Of a DNA stretch of 64,000 nt, positions 26,368 through 34,607 are shown in pieces. Both the position numbers and the translations under genes were made by a program. The first letter of the stretch is position 1. Each line of letters opens with the position of its first letter. The DNA lies in assembly GCA_964466455.1 (NCBI GenBank), contig CAYXNL010000003.1, positions 1-64,000 of the forward strand. The letters run 5' to 3'. The notes under the pieces were generated by a model, which was not told the DNA's origin, searched no databases, and saw only the letters and a list, made by a program, of their open reading frames with translations. Source of the stretch: S010-25 sp964466455 (GTDB lineage: Bacteria > Pseudomonadota > Gammaproteobacteria > SZUA-229).

Positions 26368-27261
26368 TCAGGAAGTTTTATCAGCAACCGAATCGGTTGC
26401 TATTTCTGTATGCTCACCGGATTGATTATCGGTTTTTGACAACAACGTAATCTGCATGGTATTAATACGACGTGAGTTTGCGCTGATAATTTTAAACAGG
26501 TATTTTCCCATTTTTATTTCTTCACCACGTTGTGGTAAATGCCCTGCTTCGTGAGTTACCAGCCCTGCCATAGTGTCAAATTTATCCTCTGACAGCGTGT
26601 CATTAAAAAAATGGTTAAATTCGTCAATTGGAGTCAGACCACGGATATTATAGCGCCTGAAGCCACTGCGTTGGATATTTGTCACATCGGCAGCGTCATG
26701 CTCATCGTCAATCTCACCGACAATTTCTTCCAGCACATCTTCAATCGTCACCACCCCCGCAACACCGCTGTACTCATCGATGACGATAGCCATATGATTA
26801 CGACTTTTACGGAAATCCTTGAGTAGAACATTCAGGCGTTTACTTTCCGGTACAAAGACAGCCGGACGCATAATATCCTTCAGTTCAAAACTGGCACGTC
26901 TGTTTTCATCCTGATAATGCGCCAGATCTTTGGCCAGCAAAATACCTTCCACATTATCTAAACTTTCATCCACTACCGGAAAACGTGAATGGCCGGAATT
27001 TGCAATAATGACCAGCATATCCTCCACACTCATATCATTAAATATCGCCACTACGTGTGAACGAGGCACCATAATATCGCGTACCCGCATTTCAGAAACC
27101 TGAAACACCCCCTCAATCATCATCAGGGAATCCAGATTGATAATACCTTCGTGTTGCGCGTCACGTAAATGCTGCAATAATAAAGCACGCTCATCTTTAT
27201 CCTTGCTGAAATAACGCTTTAACGTAGTGATAAAGGATCCTTTCTCTAGCTGACTATTCAT
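26368..27261 (-). CDS. corC: CBS-domain protein CorC/YbeX
   Basis: A 297-residue cytoplasmic protein with two CBS domains (about residues 65-185; MRVRDIMVPRSHVVAIFN and LKDIMRPAVFVPES) and a C-terminal CorC_HlyC transporter-associated domain (about 205-280). E. coli CorC/YbeX is tied to Mg2+/Co2+ efflux and to ribosome metabolism. The N-terminal DUF21 membrane region of larger relatives is absent, as in E. coli. It starts 4 bases after ybeY, so the two are coupled. Confidence 0.95.
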   Translation of the reverse strand: MNSQLEKGSFITTLKRYFSKDKDERALLLQHLRDAQHEGIINLDSLMMIEGVFQVSEMRVRDIMVPRSHVVAIFNDMSVEDMLVIIANSGHSRFPVVDESLDNVEGILLAKDLAHYQDENRRASFELKDIMRPAVFVPESKRLNVLLKDFRKSRNHMAIVIDEYSGVAGVVTIEDVLEEIVGEIDDEHDAADVTNIQRSGFRRYNIRGLTPIDEFNHFFNDTLSEDKFDTMAGLVTHEAGHLPQRGEEIKMGKYLFKIISANSRRINTMQITLLSKTDNQSGEHTEIATDSVADKTS

Positions 27262-27265
27262 TGTA

Positions 27266-27802
27266 TTACTGATACGGATCGGGGTAACCCAGTTGGTTTA
27301 ATAAAGACACTTCAAGCCGTTCCATCTCCTTTGCCTGTGCCGGTTCGATATGATCATACCCCTGTAAATGTAACATACCATGCACAATCATATGCGCCCA
27401 GTGTGATAACGGGGTTTTGTTCTGTGTCTGCGCTTCGTGTTTAATTACCGGTGCACACAACACAATATCCCCCAGTGGCTGACAGGAAATATCATCAGCG
27501 CCAGGCACATCGATAAATGGCATGGAGAATGAAAGTACATTCGTGGGTTTGTTTTTATGACGGAACTGCATATTAAGTTGTTGTATTTCTTCCATACCGG
27601 TAATGCGCAGACTGACACTGGCTGGTGGTTCTTTTTCCATTACTTTTTTTTCCATGCTGATCTGTTTAGCGATGGTTTCTTTAGCAGGAAAATAAGCCTT
27701 TAGTACCCATTTTTCCAGTAATGCTGTCTCCGGCACATCCTCAATATCAGAATCAGGCATTTCAGACAGGCTGATATCAACCGTCAACTCGGCACTACAC
27801 AT
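27266..27802 (-). CDS. ybeY: rRNA maturation endoribonuclease YbeY
   Basis: YbeY is a zinc-dependent RNase needed for 16S rRNA 3' processing and ribosome quality control. The metal site H-x3-H-x5-H is seen in MIVHGMLHLQGYDH. The substrate region KPTNVLSFSMPF is typical. The protein is longer than usual (178 versus about 155) owing to an N-terminal insertion (about residues 42-58, rich in Met/Lys/Glu). It lies 2 bases after ybeZ and 4 before corC. Confidence 0.96.
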   Translation of the reverse strand: MCSAELTVDISLSEMPDSDIEDVPETALLEKWVLKAYFPAKETIAKQISMEKKVMEKEPPASVSLRITGMEEIQQLNMQFRHKNKPTNVLSFSMPFIDVPGADDISCQPLGDIVLCAPVIKHEAQTQNKTPLSHWAHMIVHGMLHLQGYDHIEPAQAKEMERLEVSLLNQLGYPDPYQ

Positions 27803-27804
27803 AA

Positions 27805-28932
27805 TTAATTTGATTCATCCAGTTCATAGGCGTGAACAATTTTTTTCACCAGTGGATGACGGACAATATCATCTTTATGAAATCGGATGATTCCCACCTC
27901 TTTAATATCAGACAGGATTTTTAATGCATGGCGTAAGCCCGAAGTTTTTTCTCTGGGTAAATCCACCTGTGAGATATCACCAGTTACTACCGCCTTAGAA
28001 CCAAAACCAATACGTGTTAAAAACATCTTCATTTGATCAATGGTCGTATTCTGAGCTTCATCAAGAATAATAAAGGAATCATTAAGGGTACGCCCGCGCA
28101 TATAGGCAAGCGGTGCAATCTCGATTATATTCCGCTCCAGTGCTTTGGCTACTTTCTGCTGCCCCATCAGATCAAATAATGCATCGTACATCGGACGCAG
28201 ATAAGGGTCTATTTTCTGCGCCAGGTCGCCCGGCAAAAACCCCAGTCTTTCACCGGCCTCAACGGCCGGTCGAACCAGAATCACCCGATCAACCCGGTTA
28301 TTTTCAAGCGCTTCTACCGCACAGGCAACTGCCAGATAAGTTTTGCCAGTACCCGCAGGCCCGACTCCAAGTGTCAGATCATTATTTTTTATCTGTTCCA
28401 GATATTGCTGCTGACTTCTGCCACGGCCATTAACTTGTCCGTGTCCATTTCTAACACTGCTGTATGGTTGTCGTATTTGTGCTGCTTCACCGGTTTCCAG
28501 ATTTACATCGGGTTGTGGAGAGTCAAACACTGCATCGACTTCCGGCTGTGATCTGTCGGTATCCTGATTCACTGTGGCTAAACCTGACGCAGCTTCTTTT
28601 TTATTTGCCCTGGTTATACTGCCAGCAGAGTTGATATTATTCGTCATATTATCATTAAGATATAGCTGCACACTGGCAGGTGACAATGTTTCATGCCCGG
28701 CAACATTGTATAAGGTCTGAATTACTGTCTTGACTGCTTTCAGCCCACGCCCGTCACCCTGCACTTCAAACTGGTTACTACGACAATCAATACTGACATT
28801 AAACCAGGATCCAATCTGCTGCAAATACTCATTAAACGGGCCACACAAATTTGCTAATCTGGCATTATCAATCGGTATTAATTCAAACTGAATACAGGTA
28901 ATTTGAGGCTGATCTGAAAGTTTATGGTTCAT
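27805..28932 (-). CDS. ybeZ: PhoH-family ATPase YbeZ
   Basis: An ATP-binding protein of the PhoH family that works with YbeY in rRNA processing. An N-terminal KH-like region (about 1-90) is followed by a low-complexity linker (about 100-170) and the P-loop domain with Walker A GVGPAGTGKTYLA and Walker B FIILDEAQNTT. Length of 375 includes a longer linker than usual. It is transcribed between miaB and ybeY, the conserved order. Confidence 0.96.
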   Translation of the reverse strand: MNHKLSDQPQITCIQFELIPIDNARLANLCGPFNEYLQQIGSWFNVSIDCRSNQFEVQGDGRGLKAVKTVIQTLYNVAGHETLSPASVQLYLNDNMTNNINSAGSITRANKKEAASGLATVNQDTDRSQPEVDAVFDSPQPDVNLETGEAAQIRQPYSSVRNGHGQVNGRGRSQQQYLEQIKNNDLTLGVGPAGTGKTYLAVACAVEALENNRVDRVILVRPAVEAGERLGFLPGDLAQKIDPYLRPMYDALFDLMGQQKVAKALERNIIEIAPLAYMRGRTLNDSFIILDEAQNTTIDQMKMFLTRIGFGSKAVVTGDISQVDLPREKTSGLRHALKILSDIKEVGIIRFHKDDIVRHPLVKKIVHAYELDESN

Positions 28933-28947
28933 AAAAGGCAGACAGGA

Positions 28948-30366
28948 CTACTGGGTGGAAAATTCCGCAACGGATAAATTTACTGCTTCTCGGCCATGAG
29001 AATCTATCCCGGCTTTTATTTCACCCTGAAGCGAATTAGTTAAAGCTTCCGTAATTCGTACCTCAACAAACTGGCCGATAAGGGAGTGATCACCAGCAAA
29101 ATTCACCACCCGATTATTTTCTGTGCGGCCGGATATCTGTGTTTCACTTTTCTTTGAAACTCCTTCTATCAGTACACGTTGAATGCTTCCAACCATTTGC
29201 CGGTTAATCACGGCAGCGTTTGCGCTAATAGCTGCCTGTAATATCGCCAACCGGTGTTTTTTTATTAAATCGGTAGTTGTATCACTGAGTATGGATGCGG
29301 GTGTACCGGGTCGCGCACTGTAGATAAAACTGAATGACTGGTCAAAACCAATTGCATCAATCAGTTTCATGGTATCAGCAAAATCCGCATCGGTTTCACC
29401 GGGGAAACCAACAATAAAATCCGATGAGATGCTAATACCCGGCCGCGCCTGCTGCAGTCGGTGAATAATATTAATATACTCGTCTGTAGTATGACCGCGT
29501 TTCATTGCTGCCAGAATACGGTTGGAGCCAGACTGTACCGGCAGATGCAGGAAACTTACCAGTTCCGGCACATCGGCATACGCCTGAATTAAATCATCGT
29601 TAAACTCAATTGGGTGTGAAGTGGTAAAACGAATTCGGTCAACACCATCAATCTGCGCCACATAATGCAGCAACAAGGCGAGATCTGCCTGCTCGCCATC
29701 ATTCATTTCACCTCGGTAAGCATTAACATTCTGCCCCAGCAGATTAACTTCACGCACACCCTGCTGCGCCAGCGCGACGATTTCTGCCAGCACATCATCA
29801 AAAGGTCGGCTAACTTCTTCACCCCGTGTATAGGGCACCACACAATAAGTACAGTATTTACTGCACCCTTCCATAATAGAAACAAAAGCACTCGGACCAT
29901 CGGCCTCAGGCTGAGGCATACAGTCAAACTTTTCAATTTCCGGGAAACTGATATCCACCACTTTTTTATGCAAATGGCCCACGCTGTCCAGCATATCGGG
30001 CAGACGATGAATCGTCTGTGGACCAAAAACTATATCCACATAGGGCGCACGTTTCTGAATATTTTCGCCCTCCTGACTGGCTACGCAACCACCCACGCCA
30101 ATTACCAGATCGGGTTTCTCCTGCTTCCAGTTTTTCCAGCGTCCGAGTTGGGAAAACACCTTTTCCTGTGCTTTTTCGCGAATGGAACAGGTGTTAAGCA
30201 GTAATACATCCGCTTCTTCTGGTTTACTGGTTAATTCAAGCTGGTGGGATTGCTCCAGCACCTGTGAGATACGCGAGGAGTCGTACTCATTCATCTGACA
30301 GCCGAATGTTTTGATATACAGTTTCCGGATGGATAAAGAACTGGACTGATTTTCGGGTTTACTCAT
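28948..30366 (-). CDS. miaB: tRNA-2-methylthio-N6-dimethylallyladenosine synthase
   Basis: MiaB adds the methylthio group to i6A37 of tRNAs using two [4Fe-4S] clusters. N-terminal cluster cysteines are in FGCQMNEYDS, NTCSIREKA and GGCVASQEG; the radical-SAM cluster is in CSKYCTYCVVPYTRG; a C-terminal TRAM domain follows (about 400-460). The frame opens at GTG 30396, but ATG 30366 is chosen because family homology begins soon after it; neither has a clear SD. It heads the miaB-ybeZ-ybeY-corC-lnt run. Confidence 0.96.
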   Translation of the reverse strand: MSKPENQSSSLSIRKLYIKTFGCQMNEYDSSRISQVLEQSHQLELTSKPEEADVLLLNTCSIREKAQEKVFSQLGRWKNWKQEKPDLVIGVGGCVASQEGENIQKRAPYVDIVFGPQTIHRLPDMLDSVGHLHKKVVDISFPEIEKFDCMPQPEADGPSAFVSIMEGCSKYCTYCVVPYTRGEEVSRPFDDVLAEIVALAQQGVREVNLLGQNVNAYRGEMNDGEQADLALLLHYVAQIDGVDRIRFTTSHPIEFNDDLIQAYADVPELVSFLHLPVQSGSNRILAAMKRGHTTDEYINIIHRLQQARPGISISSDFIVGFPGETDADFADTMKLIDAIGFDQSFSFIYSARPGTPASILSDTTTDLIKKHRLAILQAAISANAAVINRQMVGSIQRVLIEGVSKKSETQISGRTENNRVVNFAGDHSLIGQFVEVRITEALTNSLQGEIKAGIDSHGREAVNLSVAEFSTQ

Positions 30367-30468
30367 TAAATAATAAGAAAAATGGTTCACAAGCACTTAG
30401 AATACCATGCCGACCACCCTGATTTCTATCTGTAGATAGGGATAATTTATGGTTTCTCATATAGTTTC

Positions 30469-31356
30469 TCAGGCAATATCTTCCATACACATCTGTAACC
30501 CCTGTTTCCAGTCCGGAATTTTCACTGCAAAATGACTTTCCAGTCGGGTCAGTTGCAAACGCGAATTCATCGGGCGTTGTGCTGGCGTCGGGTATGCGTC
30601 GGTAGCAATCGCTTTAATGGCACTAACTTTTAATGGCTGCCTGAAGATATTACGGGCAAGGCGAATAATTTCTTCGGCAAAGCCCTGCCAACTGGTTTCC
30701 CCTGCTGCGGTGAGATGATACAGATCCGATGAAAAAACACCTGCCACCCGCTCTTTAACCGCCTGCTGCATACACAAAATACTGGTATCAGCGATCAGTC
30801 TGGCTGATGTGGGTGAACCAATCTGGTCGCTAACAATACTTAATTCGTCCCTCTGTGCAGCCAGCCTTAAAATAGTGAGTAAAAAATTATGTCCCCTGGA
30901 AGCATAGACCCATGAGGTGCGAAAAATCAGATAGTCACAGCCCGAGGCCTGAATCACCTGTTCGCCACCCAGTTTACTTCGACCATAGGCATTCACCGGA
31001 CGGGGTATATCCGTTTCCGTATAGGACGTTACTTTAGTGCCATCAAAAATATAATCTGTCGAATAATGAACCAGCAGAGCACCCAGTTTTCCGGCCTCTT
31101 CCGCCAGCACACCGGGGGCTGTTTTATTGATAATCGTAGCAAGTTCTTCTTCGTCTTCAGCTTTATCCACCGCAGTATAGGCGACAGCATTGACAATAAT
31201 ATCCGGCTGAATTTGCCAAATGCGTCCTCTCAGGCTATCCGGGTCAGAAAAATCCACATCATTACGCCCCAGCGCAACAACATCACCCAGTGGTTGTGCA
31301 CTACGGTTCAATTCCCAGCCTAGCTGGCCATTTTTTCCAAACAGGAGAATTTTCAT
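30469..31356 (-). CDS. rfbD: dTDP-4-dehydrorhamnose reductase
   Basis: RfbD makes dTDP-L-rhamnose, the precursor for O-antigen and other surface glycans. The NADPH motif GKNGQLGWEL at the N terminus, HYSTDYIFDG and the catalytic Y-x3-K in NAYGRSKLGGE are seen. Length of 295 is normal. The other rfb genes (rfbA, B, C) are not nearby, so it is separated from the usual rml operon, which may lie elsewhere. It is followed by miaB after a gap of about 100 bases containing a small CTATC/GATAG hairpin. Confidence 0.95.
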   Translation of the reverse strand: MKILLFGKNGQLGWELNRSAQPLGDVVALGRNDVDFSDPDSLRGRIWQIQPDIIVNAVAYTAVDKAEDEEELATIINKTAPGVLAEEAGKLGALLVHYSTDYIFDGTKVTSYTETDIPRPVNAYGRSKLGGEQVIQASGCDYLIFRTSWVYASRGHNFLLTILRLAAQRDELSIVSDQIGSPTSARLIADTSILCMQQAVKERVAGVFSSDLYHLTAAGETSWQGFAEEIIRLARNIFRQPLKVSAIKAIATDAYPTPAQRPMNSRLQLTRLESHFAVKIPDWKQGLQMCMEDIA

Positions 31357-31372
31357 TTAATGAGTATCTTTG

Positions 31373-32032
31373 CTACTTTTGCTGTAAAGGCTGTTCCAGT
31401 TTCTGAAAATCAGCGGGGTTTACATATTGTAAAACATCTTTCTTCTCTTCGCTAAGGACGATATCCAATCCTTTTGTCGGATAGAGATAGTGAACCAGTT
31501 TTTTATTTACCCGTATTATTTTGCTCGCCTTGCCAAAACGTGCGTTAAGAATATCCTCGTCCAGATTAATCGCTGGAATAAAAGTGATACTCTCAATGGT
31601 GGAATGTAAAATTTCAGGAAGTTGATCAGAATCAAGCAGATACTCACGTGCTTTTCCGCTGGGCATGTAGTTCACCTTTACTGCCTCACGTTTCCATTTT
31701 TCAAGTTGTTTATTAGCAATTTTTGCCTGTAGAATTATCTTGCCAGTAATCAGACTGGCGCGATAATGTCCATAATACATTTCCAGCGTACCGACCTCAT
31801 TTCTACTAGCAATAATAGCCAGTTTGGCATCATTACCAAGAACAGAAACGGCATCGGCCAGCGTACTTTTCCCCGGCTTTAATCCAAAAACTTCTGTCGA
31901 GCCATCTGCCTGCACACTTATCTGCCACGGCAAACCCTGTACAATTACCGGAGCAGTTTTATCCGTGAAGACGAAGTCGTACGCCAACAGGGCGATAATA
32001 ACCAGTGCAAAAAGAGAAAAAAAAGGTTTCAT
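31373..32032 (-). CDS. hypothetical protein with N-terminal anchor
   Basis: A 219-residue protein I do not recognise. An N-terminal hydrophobic stretch (FFSLFALVIIALLAYDFVF) is a signal anchor or uncleaved signal, so the rest is probably periplasmic. The body has a VFGLKPGKSTLADAVSVLG segment, which recalls the SmpA/BamE-like 'G-x-S/T-x-x-x-v-x-x-xLG' pattern, and a C-terminal region with a similar ILNARFGKASKIIRV. Two such short motifs suggest an internal duplication, but this is only inference. It lies between dcd and rfbD, 16 bases before rfbD, probably in one transcript. Confidence 0.8.
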   Translation of the reverse strand: MKPFFSLFALVIIALLAYDFVFTDKTAPVIVQGLPWQISVQADGSTEVFGLKPGKSTLADAVSVLGNDAKLAIIASRNEVGTLEMYYGHYRASLITGKIILQAKIANKQLEKWKREAVKVNYMPSGKAREYLLDSDQLPEILHSTIESITFIPAINLDEDILNARFGKASKIIRVNKKLVHYLYPTKGLDIVLSEEKKDVLQYVNPADFQKLEQPLQQK

Positions 32033-32066
32033 AGAGGCTACAGGCTAATAATGTAATTAATTATCA

Positions 32067-32633
32067 TCAGGTTTTAGGCAGAGTAACGCCCCGCTGCCCC
32101 TGATATTTACCTCCACGATCTGCATAAGAGGTATCACAAACTTCATCCGATTCAAAAAATAACATCTGTGCCACGCCCTCATTGGCGTAAATTTTTGCCG
32201 GTAGCGGGGTGGTATTGGAAAACTCCAGTGTTACATGCCCTTCCCATTCCGGCTCTAATGGCGTTACATTCACAATAATGCCACAACGCGCATAGGTAGA
32301 CTTACCCAGACAGACAGTTAATACGCTACGTGGAATACAAAAATATTCAACCGTGCGGGCAAGTGCAAACGAATTCGGCGGGATAATACAGACGTCCCCT
32401 TTAAAATCAACAAAACTGTGTTCGGAAAAATTCTTGGGATCTACTATCGCTGAATTAATATTGGTGAATATTTTAAACTCATCAGCGCAGCGTACGTCAT
32501 AGCCATAACTGGATGTGCCATAGGAAATAATGCGTTCATTATTTTCATTAATCCGCATCTGCCCGGCTTCAAATGGAGAAATCATGCCTGTTGCGGCCGC
32601 TCGGCGAATCCATTTGTCAGATTTAATACTCAA
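32067..32633 (-). CDS. dcd: dCTP deaminase
   Basis: Dcd converts dCTP to dUTP, the main source of dUMP for thymidylate in gammaproteobacteria. Family sequence is strongly conserved (ISYGTSSYGYDVRCADEFK, GKSTYARCGIIVNVTPLEPE, DRGGKYQGQRGVTLP). The frame opens at GTG 32645, but TTG 32633 gives the exact family N terminus (MSIKSDKWIRR) and has GGAG seven bases upstream, giving 188 residues. From memory it neighbours apbC and metG in Pseudomonas; here an accessory block of about 6 kb separates them. Confidence 0.97.
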   Translation of the reverse strand: MSIKSDKWIRRAAATGMISPFEAGQMRINENNERIISYGTSSYGYDVRCADEFKIFTNINSAIVDPKNFSEHSFVDFKGDVCIIPPNSFALARTVEYFCIPRSVLTVCLGKSTYARCGIIVNVTPLEPEWEGHVTLEFSNTTPLPAKIYANEGVAQMLFFESDEVCDTSYADRGGKYQGQRGVTLPKT

Positions 32634-32645
32634 AATATACTCCAC

Positions 32646-32894
32646 AGGGAAAGAATAGATACTAACAGGATGGATGAAAAAGATAAGTATCCTTTTTATC
32701 CGTTTCAGTAATAATTGCGGGAATTGTACCAGACTAGCAGGCTACTGGCTAAAACTACCCGTACTGACCAATCACCGTACAGCCCGTTGTAAATATATAC
32801 GCCTTGCGAACACTCGCGGTACAATCAAACACATATTAAAAGACTGACCTTTACCCTGAAACTACAGCTTTTTTCTTACGGAGCATCTGCAATA
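32646..32894. other. divergent intergenic region dcd / CoADR
   Basis: Contains the short MITE-like repeat copy (32661-32710) and about 180 bases with no gene. No clear promoter pair was found. Confidence 0.4.
32661..32710. repeat. MITE-like palindromic repeat, deleted copy
   Basis: Begins ACTAACAGGATGGATGAAAA and ends TTTATCCGTTTCAGTA, the same termini as the 123-bp element at 3578-3700, but the inner stem and loop are missing and replaced by about 15 bases. Confidence 0.65.
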
Positions 32895-34589
32895 ATGGCA
32901 AATAAATATGTAATTATCGGTGGTGTTGCCGGTGGCGCATCCACCGCAGCAAGACTGAGAAGATTAAGTGAAGATGACCAGATCATCATGTTTGAAAAAG
33001 GGCCCCACGTCTCCTTTTCCAACTGCTCATTACCGTATTATTTAAGCGGTACCGTCAGCAGAATTGATAACCTGCTGATGATGACACCGGAAAAATTTAT
33101 CAATCAGTACAATATTGAGGCCAGAGTTAATAATGAAGTAATCAATATTGACCGTGAGAAAAAAGAAGTTGAAGTTAAAGACCTCAGTAATGGTAAGACC
33201 TATCGTGAATCCTATGACAAGCTGGTACTTTCTCCGGGTGCAAAACCGATTGTTCCCAACATTCCAGGTATTGATAAAATTCAGCCATTCACCCTGCGCA
33301 ATGTAGTTGATATTGACAAACTGAAACAGTACGTTGATAAAATAAAACCGTCACGTATCACTGTCATTGGCGGTGGTTTTATCGGTATTGAGTGTGTAGA
33401 GAATTTTGTTGAAGCCGGTTATCAGGTGTCCCTGGTAGAAGCCCGACCACAGGTGCTTATTCAGTTCGATAACGAAATGGTACAGATACTGCATAAAGAA
33501 ATGTATGATCGGGGCGTTGATCTGCATGTCGGCGACAAAGTGACTGGCTTTGATACGAACCGGGTCTTACTTGCATCAGGCACAGAAATTAATAGTGAAG
33601 TGATCGTACTTGCTATCGGCGTACAACCGGATACCTTCCTGGCCAGGAAAGCTAAACTAACTATCGGCAAAACCGGTGGTATCAAGGTTGACCAGAACTA
33701 CCGTACCAATGATTCAGATATTTATGCGGTTGGGGATGCCATTGAGGCATACAATCCACTGACTCAGGACAACTTTATTATTGCACTGGCTGGCCCGGCA
33801 CAGAAACAGGCACGCTCTGTTGCCGACCACATCCACGACAGACCCATCCGTAATACCGGCTATATCGGTTCCTCGGTGGTCAAGGTATTTAACTATTCAG
33901 CTGCGGCCACCGGTTTGAATGAAAAAATACTGGCTGATATGAATATTGAATATGACTATGTCGAAATTATTCCCAAGGACAAGGTGGGGATAATGCCCGA
34001 TGCCGAAGAAGTGCATTTCAAACTGCTGTTTGAAAAACCTACTGGCCGCGTACTGGGAGCACAGGCAATCGGATGTGGCGATGTCGTCAAACGAATTGAT
34101 GTCATTGCAACAGCCATTAAATTTCGCGCCACTATTCAACATTTACGTGATCTGGAACTGTGTTACGCCCCGCCTTTCGGTACCGCCAAGGATGTAGTCA
34201 ACTTTGCCGGTTATGTTGCCTCCAATCTGCTGCATGATACATTCAGGCAGGTAAAAATGAGCCAGGTACGTGAACTTGTAGAAGAGGGTGAATATATTCT
34301 TGATGTACGTGAAAAAAATGAATGGGATGAAGGACACATCATCAATGCCCGACATATTCCTCTGTCTGAGCTGCGTGATAGAATCAATGAAATTCCACGC
34401 GATCAGCCGGTTTATATCCACTGCCGTTCCGGCCAGCGCTCCTACAATGCGGCACTGGCACTACAGCATCGGGGGCATAGCAACGTATACAATATCTCCG
34501 GCGGTTTTATGGGTATCTGCTTCTACGAATATTTTAATGATAAAATTTCCGGTAGAAAACCAATTGTTAATAAATATAACTTTAGTTAA
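32895..34589 (+). CDS. CoA-disulfide reductase fused to a rhodanese domain
   Basis: A 564-residue flavoprotein. The N-terminal FAD/NAD(P)H-dependent reductase (about 1-445) has GGVAGGASTAARLRRL, the active-site Cys in NCSLPYYLSG, the NADH site GGGFIGIECVENFVEAG and the FAD site IYAVGDAIEA. A C-terminal rhodanese domain (about 460-555) has the catalytic Cys in YIHCRSGQRS. Such CoADR-Rhd fusions are known from Bacillus, Shewanella (Npsr) and others, where they reduce CoA persulfides, polysulfide or CoA disulfides. The neighbours do not add sulfur genes, so the role in sulfur/persulfide metabolism is inferred from the family. Confidence 0.95.
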   Translation: MANKYVIIGGVAGGASTAARLRRLSEDDQIIMFEKGPHVSFSNCSLPYYLSGTVSRIDNLLMMTPEKFINQYNIEARVNNEVINIDREKKEVEVKDLSNGKTYRESYDKLVLSPGAKPIVPNIPGIDKIQPFTLRNVVDIDKLKQYVDKIKPSRITVIGGGFIGIECVENFVEAGYQVSLVEARPQVLIQFDNEMVQILHKEMYDRGVDLHVGDKVTGFDTNRVLLASGTEINSEVIVLAIGVQPDTFLARKAKLTIGKTGGIKVDQNYRTNDSDIYAVGDAIEAYNPLTQDNFIIALAGPAQKQARSVADHIHDRPIRNTGYIGSSVVKVFNYSAAATGLNEKILADMNIEYDYVEIIPKDKVGIMPDAEEVHFKLLFEKPTGRVLGAQAIGCGDVVKRIDVIATAIKFRATIQHLRDLELCYAPPFGTAKDVVNFAGYVASNLLHDTFRQVKMSQVRELVEEGEYILDVREKNEWDEGHIINARHIPLSELRDRINEIPRDQPVYIHCRSGQRSYNAALALQHRGHSNVYNISGGFMGICFYEYFNDKISGRKPIVNKYNFS

Positions 34590-34607
34590 CCGGTTTATAT
34601 AATAGAG

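Noticed and set aside
30426..30439. CTATC-TGTA-GATAG hairpin between rfbD and miaB
   Set aside because: Five-bp arms are easily produced by chance in AT-rich DNA and no T-run follows.
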